Positions 10,655 through 53,236 of a DNA stretch of 64,000 nucleotides are shown piece after piece. The stretch is from Cristatella mucedo (Eukaryota > Bryozoa > Phylactolaemata > Cristatellidae). The position numbers were made by a program, and so were the translations under genes. The stretch is from contig WPIO01000017.1 in NCBI GenBank assembly GCA_009760855.2, positions 2,043,501-2,107,500 on the forward strand, in the 5' to 3' direction. Within the stretch, counting starts at the first letter, position 1; each line of letters begins with the position of its first letter. The notes below the pieces were generated by a model. It was not told the DNA's origin, searched no databases, and worked only from the letters and a program-made list of their open reading frames with translations.

Positions 10655-10797
10655 TGCCTAAGAGAACCTCTCTCTATCCAGGCGCTTCCCCAGGGCCACG
10701 GGGCTCGAGCCCACGACATCGGTCGGCTAGTGCATTTTTCTTGACCTGGGTCGAGGCGGGGGGGGGGGCGACCCTAACCGCCGGACCAGACCAGCGC
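10655..10797 (-). mobile_element. SINE family B copy
   Basis: Minus-strand head with a GGCTCGAGCCC B-box-like motif; the tail matches the LINE A 3' hairpin (GAGAGAGGTTCTCT core). Contains a run of G at 10760-10768. Confidence 0.6.
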
Positions 10798-10839
10798 GGG
10801 GTGTAGCGAGCCGCGTGCTTTTCCGCTTAGAGACCGCGT

Positions 10840-11057
10840 CGGATCGGGCCGCCTTGTGAGTGCGGCCGAGGCGCGCGGCTCGCGGATTGCGAGGCGCCCG
10901 TCCGGGCGCGACGCGACCGCCGGGGGTGGCGCGCCCCGACGCCCGCTGTGCTCTCGTTCGCTCGCTCATCCATCGCCGGCCGCCTCGGCTTCGTTATAGA
11001 TAGAGCCTGCGAGCTGCCGCTGCTCGGTCGAGACGTGCTACTCGCGTGGCGCTGCGA
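10840..11057 (+). promoter_or_regulatory. CpG-rich putative promoter/5' UTR of ASPDH
   Basis: A very GC- and CpG-rich stretch immediately upstream of the ASPDH start codon. No TATA box was seen. Inferred only from position and composition. Confidence 0.35.
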
Positions 11058-22677
<11,620 letters not shown>

Positions 22678-23259
22678 TGAACGAAGGAACCGAGCCTGCC
22701 GCCCTGACAGCAGGAAGTAAGGAAAGGCAGGAAGAGGAAGTCGAGCGGTGGTGACACTGGCCAGCCCGCTGTGCAGTTCGCAGTAGCGGCGAGGAAATCA
22801 CTCACGCTCAAGAAGCAGATCGGCCCACCGCGAATCCGCATGCAGCAAGAGTCGCCAATGGCAATTGCTGACTCGCTCACTCTGTTCATGAGATGGCCGT
22901 TCCAGCCGACCTCGCCTTCGGCATTAGAGAATGGGGTTAGGCAGCATCGCAGCGAGTCTTGGCTTCCGGATTGTTTCCCAATTAAATTGTCACAAACACA
23001 GCAGACGAAAAACTCAAACGCTCGCTTGGCTCGACGTGGCGGTGCACCGAGTACGACCAGACGGCACCGCAAGGCGCCGCGCTCTCCTTCCTGCGGCTGT
23101 AACTCGGGCTTGGCGTAGGCCGGAAGTAAACTCGAAGCAGTCAGCTGCCTGCTTCGAGTCAGCTGACTGTGCGCGCCTGCCCAGCAATCGTCGGCTCTCC
23201 ATCGGCTGCTCGGTCTCGCCGACAGGACGGCTTAGCAGCCACCTATCGCCCGGTCAGAG
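22678..23259. other. Intergenic gap between the convergent stops of ASPDH (+) and SWAP70 (-)
   Basis: Both 3' UTRs must lie here or overlap. A plus-strand ATTAAA is at 22981-22986. The only good minus-strand AATAAA nearby is the complement of 22623-22628, inside the pyrimidine tract just before ASPDH exon 7. Confidence 0.5.
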
Positions 23260-43674
<20,415 letters not shown>

Positions 43675-43689
43675 TCGACGCGCACGGCG

Positions 43690-43960
43690 GCGGCGGCCGT
43701 CGCAGAAACCGGCGCGGACGCAACCCGGAAGCTCTCAGCTCGGAGCGGGAGCGGCGGTAGACGCCGCGGCGCTCATTGAAAGAGTGGCTAGCGCGTTTAC
43801 AATCGGGGGCGCGATCGGCCAGCCAGCCAGCCAATAGAAAACGCGGAGCGGGTGTGGTTACGTGGTCCCGCCCACCGCCCGGCGCAGTTCGCGCGCGCCC
43901 GGCTGACGCGACACGCTTCTCTCGCAAAAAAAGTGCGGCCAATTTTTTTCTCTCCCCCGG
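43690..43960 (-). promoter_or_regulatory. Putative SWAP70 promoter (copy 1)
   Basis: A CpG-rich stretch directly upstream of the exon 1 ATG on the minus strand. On the plus strand it has a CCAAT box at 43831-43835 and GC-box-like CCCGCCCACC at about 43867-43876. No TATA box. Inferred from composition and position. Confidence 0.5.
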
Positions 43961-45380
43961 TTTTTTTTCTATTTTGCCACTTTACGAGTCATGAGTTGCC
44001 ATGTCGGATGGATGACGGAGGCGCACGCTATCCGCAGGGCGGCGGTGGGCGGGGCGACCGAGAGAACCGACATACTCCTGGAGAGGCCGCTTCGTTGGGC
44101 TTACGCGCTTGACATCGTCTAGATAAAGGCGGTTTAGATAAAGGCGAGAGCTCCCGATCTGCAGATAGCATGGCTGATCTCTATTCAGTTTTTTATGAGG
44201 GTACACACTCGGCGTCACTGATGAAACAGCTTTGCGGCGGCTTTGTTCCATGGCGGGCGGGAGGGGCCGAGGGCAAGGGGTGGGGCAGCATTTCCTGCGA
44301 GATCAGTTACAGGTCTAGGCTCTTACTTCTGTCGCAGATCCCGATGCGACCTTGAGAACAAACAACGACGGAAACGTAAATCTGAAGAATAACAGTCAGT
44401 TGTCCCGGCGGTCCGAAGACTAACCGCAAGAAACCTACCTCGCAAGAAAAGCAGCCCGAACAGAAAAAAGGTTGCAGGCGGTTGGGAAGAAACACGTCAG
44501 AACTAAGTGCAACGGCAAAATGGCTGTGACTAATTTATGGTATTCGCCGTTCATGGTTCAATGGCATTTATTGCGTTGTGACTCCCACTACGGTCATTTT
44601 ATGGCTAGTTATTTGTTAGCCAGCAGAGAAAATAGCGCCGATGTTGGTTTATGGGCGGTTTCGATTTATGGCTGCGATCTTTATGTAACGGGCTAGAGAG
44701 GCCATGAGTTACGTCGAGGACGCCGGACAGCGCGGTCGCGTGCTGAGCCGCTTCGGCGTCCGTGCGAATAAATGTCTCGTCGAGCCCGCTTTTGCGTTCT
44801 GTGTGGTGTCGCGTGCCTGCGGTTTGCAGACTATCGAACTACAGTGACCTTCGTGGAACGTGGTGCCACAAGCAGCACCCATGGCAAAATGGCAGCTCCT
44901 CAAAATGGCTGCTCCTCTCCTCCTCACACCCATGGCAAAATGGCAGCTCCTCGCTTCCGTCTGCACGGCGGCCTTGCTGGATGACCAGTTGTAAGGAACA
45001 AGAACAGCCATGCGAGCAAGCTCCGCTCAGCTGCCGCCGCAGCTGACGCGCTAGGATATTTATGCAATTCGATACTGGACCTCCGCTTAGCAGACGGGGG
45101 ACGGCGCGAATGAAGAGAATCGAGTACCCAATTAGGATACTTAACCGGGGCCCACGCCGCTGCAGCAGAATGTAAACAGCGCTCAGTTGACGTCGCTCGA
45201 AGTTCAACTAGTCGCCTGCCCTTAGCTCTCAAGGGAGGAGTGCAGAGATTCGCGAATGTCGGTCGCGTCGCTCCGCCCAGCTGGCCTTCCCTAGTCGCGT
45301 CTGCCGAGACAGTGTTGCTTGGCGCGCGTAACCGGCGGCTGTGCGCCGGTAGCGGGAAGTCGGCGTTAAGCAAGCAAACA
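43961..45380. other. Upstream flank of SWAP70, no recognised gene
   Basis: Four copies of AAAATGGC (44517, 44886, 44902, 44937) and a repeated CCCATGGCAAAATGGCAGCT at about 44878 and 44929 are visible. Short open frames lack domains. Repeated at offset about 15476. Confidence 0.4.
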
Positions 45381-45545
45381 CTAGCTGATTTAGCAGCCTC
45401 TCTTGTGTAGCGACAGAAGAGCCTTTAAGGCTACCACCACCGCTTGCAGCGGCGATAAAGGATCGCCCACCGCAGGATTAGAACTCACGATATCGTGACC
45501 GAGGTCATGAAAAGCAACTGCCTTACCTAGTGAGCCATCGCGGCG
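45381..45545 (-). mobile_element. SINE family A copy (copy 1)
   Basis: Antisense consensus: CTAGCTGATTTAGCAGCCTC, TGTAGCGACAGAAGAGCC, GCGGCGATAAAGGATCGCCC, GCAACTGCCTTACCTAGTGA. Confidence 0.88.
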
Positions 45546-47079
45546 CTCCGTGCTACACGCCACCCGACGAGCGCCCGTACACAGGGCACCCGCTTCTATT
45601 CCAGCGCGAGCCGAACCATGACGTCAGACGAGCGAGCGCGTTGCAGCCGTAGAGAGCTCCGGAAAATAAAGGCTATCATCGGGTGAGGAGACGTGGGACG
45701 GGTGCGCTCTCTAATGGGACGACGGCAGACGGCGACGGCAAGGCCTCGACGCCCTACGCCGAACCGCCGGAGATGAACCTCGGGAACTGACATCGCGGCG
45801 AACGCAAGCATCCGGGTTAATCCAGACGCGTCGGCGCGGCAAGTGCGCGCGGCGGCCTAGGCGCGCCGAGGCACACGCTCGCACGGCTTGAAATCGGCAG
45901 CTTAGCCGTCCGCAGTCAGTGACGAGCACTTGCCTATGAGGAGGAGAGGATGAGCAATTGTCGCTGACCGACCGGAAGCAATGCAGTTGCCTCCAGGCCA
46001 CTAGACCGGGAGATGGCAGTGGGGCGGGGGGGCTCACTAGCCCCCTTCCTCGGACGAAGACCCGGAAGCTCCAGCCACCGCCCAATCGTTCAGGAAGCCA
46101 GGCAGCCCGTTCGTAGGGGCTAAAGCTTCCGGGGAGGGGCTAGTACAGCACTCAGAGCTCGAATATCGAAGCTCTTCTTCGAGCGATCGCCGACAGCGAG
46201 AAGCTGCGAATCGTTTATTCAGAGCGAGGCTATTAAACTCTTTTTAGACGGAGGTGAAAAAGGCTAGGACTTTGGTACGCGCGCAGGTGGAGTAAGCTTC
46301 TCGAAAGGGTACATTATATTCGCTCAGAGAGCGCGATCATATTTTTTAGAGATGCTAGAGAGTTCATCGTTTTGAGATGGACGTATGAGGGCTGCCGGGT
46401 TGCGTCCTTCAATTGGAGAGGCTTACGAATCTGCTTCCGACAGGTCGGGTGACGTCTGCAGAGCGGCGGCGCATCTTCGGCGCAAAGCCCTCTAGATACG
46501 ACGCCGGCGCATTAATTTTGAGATGCGCTAAAAACCCCTTCGGCTTGCAGCCTTTAGATGTTTTTCAAGCGCTGGCAATCAATTTTTCTTCGTAAGTGGG
46601 AGTTAAATAAACTTCCTTGGCTTCGCGCCTTCTCGAAGCCACTTCAGACTCTCCAAACGAGGCTACCAGTTCCTGGCATCTCTTTGAAAGTGAGGTAAAT
46701 CGATTTTTTAGAGGTCCGAAAGTGCCTTTTCTTGGAAGCGTGCCTGTGCCTTGCGCATTTGGACTCTTAATCTAGAGCTGGATCGTGGCTTGGGAATAAA
46801 GGCGGCGTCTCTCGGGAGGCTCCTTTTGAGGCTTCATTTCTAATAATCGTGTCTCTTAAGAAAAGATAGTGAGGCCTTGCTGGAGCCCTTGTTCGGCGAC
46901 GGAATCGCCAAATATCTGCTTTTAAAGTTAGCTTAATTGTCAGGTAAACAGGATTGACCTACCAAAACTTACCATGCTAAGTCTCCCAGGGACGTTAGCA
47001 TGCAACTTTGCTCCTCTCGCTCACTCTAACCTGACGCAGCGATTCATTCCGATGACTTCGATGTTTTCATTACGCAACG
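45546..47079. other. No recognised gene
   Basis: The minus-strand frame 46085-45711 and others have no known domain. A small MITE-like remnant (GGCAGTGGGGCGGGGGGGCT to GGAAGCTCCAGCCACCGCC) lies at 46014-46082. Repeated at offset about 15477. Confidence 0.4.
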
Positions 47080-47440
47080 GAATGTAATGCAATGTATCTC
47101 CGTCTGTAACTCCACAAAGTCACAAAGACCATGTGGGTGTTACGCAGGAGTTTTTTTTTGTATAGCACACTCATAGCCTAAGCGGCTTTCGGTACGCATT
47201 CGGTAGCCAACAGACTTCGTCTCACGCAACAAAGAGAAAGTGGGAAGCATAGCAGAGTTAGGAGAGCAGTTGAGGTAGTGAGTAGCATGGAAGTAGCAGC
47301 TCAGGACCGCTGAGAAGGATGAGCCACAGTCGGCAGCCGGAGAGTAGTTGTCGTTGCGTGAGAATTGTGGAAGCGAGTTCCACAGTCTAGGAACTGCAGA
47401 GCTAAAGCTTCTGTCGCCAATAGTCTTTAAGCGGAGGAAT
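47080..47440 (-). mobile_element. LINE family B fragment (copy 1)
   Basis: Antisense GTAACTCCACAAAGTCACAA, GCGGCTTTCGGTACGCATTC, GAATTGTGGAAGCGAGTTCC. Nearly the same length and end as the 29086-29562 copy. Confidence 0.88.
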
Positions 47441-47727
47441 CCTTAGTGTTCACCACCGCAACTTCCCATTAACGATTGATACCTTTCATAGAGGCTTATT
47501 GGAATACAGTGGGCAATCCCAGTAAATACTAATCTTATATTTATCTTTTTGTCATAGCATTATTCAAATGAGGAAAATGTGTCTACAATATAATAATGCC
47601 TGCTCCGAACCATTGAATTGCTTCAAATTAACTAAACACATTTAGAGGAATGTGCGTCTACTTTCGACTTACTAATCCACCAGGAAATAGAAAACATGGA
47701 TTTCAACGCCACACTTCCTACCTAGTC

Positions 47728-47845
47728 ACTATTCAGGCACTTTACATATGCTACTGGGCTCGAGCCTACGATCTCGGCCATCGGATACATTCACCTTGAC
47801 CTTGGTCGAGCGAGCAGCTTAACCAGAGGACCAAACAAACCAGCG
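47728..47845 (-). mobile_element. SINE family B copy (copy 1)
   Basis: Antisense TATTCAGGCACTTTACATAT, GGGCTCGAGCCTACGATCTC, CTTAACCAGAGGACCAAA. Confidence 0.75.
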
Positions 47846-48004
47846 TGGCACTCGGTCAGTTGTGACAAACTTAAATATAAATATAAATATAATTTATTTT
47901 TATCTTAAACTTCGAGCTTCTTGCACAGTCAACAAGTCATCATGTGAGTTCGAACTGAGTGGCTTGCTCACCTGTGGCTCACGATGATGTGAATTGTGGA
48001 CAAC

Positions 48005-48655
48005 GCAAATTGTGGACAACCCAAAACTCGGCAGCTAGGCTTCTCTGTCATGAGGTTCGCAGTTGCCACATCACATCATTTCTCGCAGACTAGCACTGGC
48101 TCTCAGTCAAGCAACGCATCGACTTCAAGGTTTGGTCACTCACTCCCAGGTCCCTTCATTCTTTGGCTCCAGCTTACCTATCAGACCTACTCCCCCTCCA
48201 GGGTAAGCTTCGTACCACCCGCTTTTCGGAATCTAATCGCTTACCTATACCTCGTACAAACCTTAAATCCTTTGAAGACCAAGCCTTTAGTTCGTATGCT
48301 CCCAAAGCCATGAACTCACTCCCGACCTGTGTCACGACATCTCCTGACTTGACCTCATTTAAAAAAAAACTAAAAACGCATATATTTATGACAGCATTTA
48401 GTGGGTCCCTGTGATTCGACCTTTATTTGCTTATGCGTGCTGATGATATGCATGCTGCCTCTAACCATATCTGCATGCTGACCCTGTGCATGTCTCCCCT
48501 AACCATGTTTTTCTTGCTGTTTATTAAGCATGCTACCACTAGCCACCGATTCAATCGCGCTTCCTTTGCAGCAAATGTAAAGTGCCAATAAAGAGATTGA
48601 ATTATCTGAGGACGCTTTATCAAATGTATTACTATCACTATTATTTGTATATGGT
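48005..48655 (+). mobile_element. LINE A 3' fragment (copy 1)
   Basis: Encodes MAPAYLSDLLPLQGKLRTTR, then FSSYAPKAMNSLPTCVTTSP; 3' UTR with GCATGC blocks; tail GTAAAGTGCCAATAAAGAGA. Confidence 0.85.
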
Positions 48656-49689
48656 ATACTGCGTATGCATCTTGGGTGGGTACAGGCCGATACTCAGCTG
48701 CAGCACATTAACCAGCCTTCCACGTGTCGATGGTGGGGCACATTAAGTGGCCCTCGATAGGCTATTTCTATGAAGTAGAGTACGGGCTGCATCTGAGAAG
48801 TAATGGCGTGGCTAGAAGATGCAGATTATGGAAGAGAGGTAGACGCGGGGCGAAGTGGTCGTCTTCTCCTATGCTGTGAGCCTCACGAGAATGTAGGTTT
48901 GATGAAGCCAGGAGCGGTGTTTGCATTGTCGCTGCGATCGTGCTACTGCACATCAAGCCTCCGAAAAAATCCGTCTGCTGAATGGCAGGCTCACTAAGAT
49001 CCCGACGGCTACTTGTTTGTGATCAGATTGCCCAGAAGAAGCTCGGCGGTGCAATTCTTGCGACCAATAAATGGATGGCACCGTGCTCTAGTGACTACGA
49101 GTTTGAGATCACTTAACCTGGTTTCTCACTCTCTTAGTGCATGCCGTCTCTCAAATATGAAACCGGGTTTGCTGCCATTGTTTGCGAATCACTTGTCACA
49201 TCGGCAACTTTCCGCATGGATCGTCATTTGAACCAGTTGCCATTCGATTCCCATTAAGGAGCATGCTATCGTAGTGATCTGCCGACGCACGTCCGGCCGT
49301 CTCACTTTGTGGAAGACTTTTTCAATTTACTCACGAAAATCTTCCCTCGCGACACGCCATTATCGAATGCTAGATATTTTAGCATTCGCGTCGATAAACT
49401 TAGCGACATTCAAGTACATTTCCTTGTTGAGGGCCTGGGTACAATTTCGGCACAATTTCGGTACAAATTAGCATAAGCACATACAAATTAGCACCGCCGA
49501 GCACATTCATTAATGAACGCCAACCTTAAGGATAGCGCTCGACTATCATGCATCTCTAAAGACTTTCTGTTTATAGAGATGACGAGACGCCGGCATATTT
49601 GATAAAAAAAAAAGTTCGAAAAATCTGCAGCACAAAGCGCAGAGTTTGGACGCGTTTATGAATTATAGGTCAGACTGCAATCTAGCCTG
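48656..49689. other. No clear gene; possible old LINE remnants
   Basis: This DNA has no second copy in the window. Weak LINE-like words (CTTCCCTCGCGACACGCCAT) appear near 49340, but the frame is destroyed. Confidence 0.35.
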
Positions 49690-51350
49690 GGTCAAATTCT
49701 ACAAACATGTCAACAAATGGAAGCTTACAAATGCCAAGGGTTCTTCTTTTTATCTCGCACATTCATGCCTTCGTAATGCCACCTTCGCTGAATGCAAGCG
49801 ATGAATCGCAACATGCAGCCTTGGTTAAGAGAATTTCCACGGTTTCCGAAGATCGAGTGGGTGCCGTAATTAAGGCCTGCAAAAAGAGCAGAGTAAACTG
49901 CAAAGCCTCTCTTACTATACTTTCTTCGGCCTTCAACGGTTGAAAAACTTATCGAAGCCACGGCTCGAGTTTTTTCCTGATATAAGGGTTTCACCACAGC
50001 CGCTTAAATCGGACATTGTTCGATCAATATTTGAAAAGCCTAGATTGGATCATGAGGTACTAACTAATTATCGTCCAGTCTCCCTTTTTGCACATATGTT
50101 GTCCGAGCTACGCATGGCCATCGACATTCTAATGAGCAGCGAGTACGCTAATACGTAATGACGAATTACGTCATCTAATGAGCAGCGAGTACGCTATAGT
50201 CGCTGCCTCGGTCCTGCTCGAACTATCGACAGCGCGGGACATTGTCGATCGCAAAATCCTACTTGAACGGTCCGTGTCATTTGGCACTTAAGTCCCACCA
50301 AGCAGACCAGTCATCTGCTGTGGTCCACTCAGATCTATTCTCGGCCCTTTGTTGTTCTCCATTTATACCGAACCTCTCGGTAAAGAGATACGGGTCCATT
50401 TGATCGACTATCGCCTCTATACTGACATAACCCATCTGTACCGACACTTAAATTTTCTGGATCGGCTGCAGCGACTGATAAACTGAATGTCTACCTCGAA
50501 GGCGTTTGATCTAGGACGTTGGACAAAAAAAGCTAAACCGAATTAAACCGACTCTGGCTCCAGCTGGACCAAGTGAATTAGCTCTTATAATTGACGGTGC
50601 TATAATGCGACCATCCGGCGATTAGGCGTCCTCTTTGATAACTGGTTGACATTTAAAAGTTTCATTCAGAAGACCGCTGCCTCAACCAATTATCACGTGC
50701 TATCCCCGTGCAAGATCGTCGCCTGCCGATCGCGGTGGCGGGGTACAGATCTTAATAGCCCAGTATATTTCTACGCTGGACTTCCGCGGTTTAGTTTTGG
50801 CAGGGCTACCGAAAACAGCCGCTAAGCCTCTTCAGCCGGGGATAAACATGGCTGCAAGGCTGTTAAACAAATCCAAGATGTATAGCACGTTCTCCTTTGC
50901 TGAAAGAGCTGCAGTGACTTCCGGTTGATCTACGGACTCTGCCCCCACATGCCCGCCGTAGCATGGTTCCGTCATGCCTAGCTGAATTGCTGCATCGGTT
51001 TCAGTCCCTTCATGCCCTCAGGTCCCTTATGATCGTTAAATTAGCTGTTCCATAGCTACGCTTAAAGACCGTTTTCGACAGAGGTATTTTCCTGCAGGTC
51101 CGAGACTGAGGAACCCATTTCCACTATTCTTAGACAAAGAGCTCTAGTCTCCTGCTGCCGACAGCGGCCTCTCTTATCCAGCCATCCCGAGCTGCTACTT
51201 CCATGCTACTCACTTGCCTACTGCCCTCCTGATTCAGCTATGCTTCCCACTTTCTCCTTTTTGCGTGAAATAAGATCTGTTGGCTACCGCATGTGCCTCG
51301 ATAGCCGATTAAACTTTGAGCGCTCATCGGAGTAACAAACGGAGATACAT
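49690..51350 (+). mobile_element. LINE family B-like element, longest but badly decayed
   Basis: RT traces in order: LDHEVLTNYRPVSLF (about 50050), LELSTARDIVDRKILLE (about 50215), a GPLRSILGPLLFSIYTEPL block (about 50325) and YRLYTDITHLYR in place of the YADD box (about 50410). The family B C-terminal part and 3' end follow (50880-51350). Stops and frameshifts are frequent. Confidence 0.7.
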
Positions 51351-51414
51351 TTCATTGGTGAGTTTTGTTGGTACTGCTCGCGCAGTGCCGGCGTGGCAAC
51401 GCTGCGTTATTGTA

Positions 51415-51530
51415 TAATTCGTCCGCATAGCGCCCTAAGAGAACTCCATCACTATTCAGGCGCTCCGCATTTGCCACGGGGCTCGAGCCCACGACCTCGA
51501 AGAGACCTCGGTCGGAGCGGGCACCTTAAT
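51415..51530 (-). mobile_element. SINE family B copy abutting LINE A
   Basis: Antisense CGCATAGCGCCCTAAGAGAA, GGGGCTCGAGCCCACGACCT, then GGTCGGAGCGGGCACCTTAA. LINE A coding sequence begins immediately after. Confidence 0.8.
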
Positions 51531-52508
51531 AATTCTAAAACTTAATGATGATAAAACTAACTTACTAGTTATGGGCAAACCTAGTGTGATCCAGAGATTG
51601 GAAAGGCTGACTCTCAAAATTGGCTCTGCCAGCATATCTCCAGTTGAATCAGCTCGAAATCTAGGTGTCATATTCCAAAGCGACCTCTCGTTAGACGACC
51701 ATATCAGCTCCACAGTCAAATCCGCCTATTTTCAGCTTCATAACATTGCTAAAATTCGGGCTTGTTTAGATAAAGATACCACATCTAAGTTGGTCCATGC
51801 ATTCGTGACATCCCGTCTGGACTTCTGCAACTCACTGCTTACTGGCCTACCAGCATGTGCGATCAGGCGATTGCAGCTGGTGCAAAACTCTGCAGCTAGG
51901 CTTGTCTGTCGTGAGCGTCGCAGTTGCCACATTACTCCACTTCTCGCCGACCTGCACTGGCTACCAGTCAAGCAACGGATTGACTTCAATGTTTTGTCGC
52001 TCACTTTTAGGTCCCTTCATTCTATGGCTCCAGCCTATCTGTCAGATATACTAGCCCATCAGGCCAAGCATCGTACCACCCGCTTTTCGGAATCCAACAG
52101 TCTAGAAATACCTCGTACAAACCTTAAATCCTTTGGAGACCATGCATTTAGTTCATATGCTCCCAAAGCCTGGAACTCCCTTCCGACCTGCGTCAGAACA
52201 TTCCCTGACCTGACAACATTTAAAAGGAACCTAAAAACACACCTATTTAGGACAGCATTTAGTGAGTCCCTGTGATTCGTCCTTGATGTGCTTATGCGTG
52301 CTGACACTGTGCATGCTGCCACTAACAACATTTGCATGCTGACCCTGTGCATGTCACCCGTAACCATATTATTCATTTTGTTTGATTTTCAAGCATGATT
52401 TTACGTATCATTCAATTGCATTTCCCTTTGCAGCAAATGTAAAGCGCCTAGAGAGAGATTAAGTTCTCTGAGGGCGCTTTATCAAGTGCATTATTGTTAT
52501 TATCATTA
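51531..52508 (+). mobile_element. LINE A 3' half at the duplication junction
   Basis: An uninterrupted frame to 52275 (LLVMGKPSVIQRLERLTLKI, FCNSLLTGLPACAIRRLQLV, HWLPVKQRIDFN) covers the end of the RT and the C-terminal domain. Then come the 3' UTR, hairpin and ATT tail. Upstream of 52281 it is its own LINE copy; downstream it is identical to the copy at 36795. Confidence 0.93.
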
Positions 52509-52660
52509 TATTGAGCAGCCAACACAAGTTCAGAGGCCGGAGAGCAATTGGTTTGAAACGCACCAATCAACAAACCTCGGCAGGTAACTACAACGAACTG
52601 CATCCTAGCCTGTGGAAAGGCGCCCGGCATGTGCCTTACCTTCAAGGCTACAGCCACCCT

Positions 52661-53236
52661 CAGTGGTGGAGCCAAAGGATGGCAGGGTTGGGGCGTTTAC
52701 CCCTCCTACCTCACAGCGGGGCGGCCACCTGAGCTACCAACTATTCCTACGTCCCCTCCTCCCTCTCCTCCTCCGACGGTCACCCACGATGAAGTTATGT
52801 CTGAATTCCGCTGGACCGCCGAGCTCGTGTCGAATACAAGGATGTTGCTATAAGGATGACACAAGGATGTTGCTATAAGATTTTCATTAAGTGTGGACAG
52901 ATGTGAAGCCATGATTGAAGCGCCACGGTCTGGGACACGGGTCTAGGACTGAGCCCCCTGTAAAGAAGGGTCCGGATGCGTCCACCAGCGCCTGCAGCAA
53001 ACGAAAGTTGGCCGAAATGGCAAGTCAGATAGACCAGGGCCACTGGCGCCCGAGCGGATGTCTGGGCTCCCACATACCAGGCCAGTGGTGGCAGCTGCCA
53101 CCACTGGTACCTCCTGGCTTTGCCCCTGATTGCGGATCTAATCTGCTTATTCGAAAATTGTGTGAGTCTTGCTCCTACATAAAAATGTTTGCACACCTTT
53201 TCCCTCCCCCAGACGAAAATCCCGGCTCTGCCACTG
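52661..53236. mobile_element. hAT-like MITE relative (copy 2)
   Basis: Exact counterpart of 37175-37750 in the duplicated block. Confidence 0.6.
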
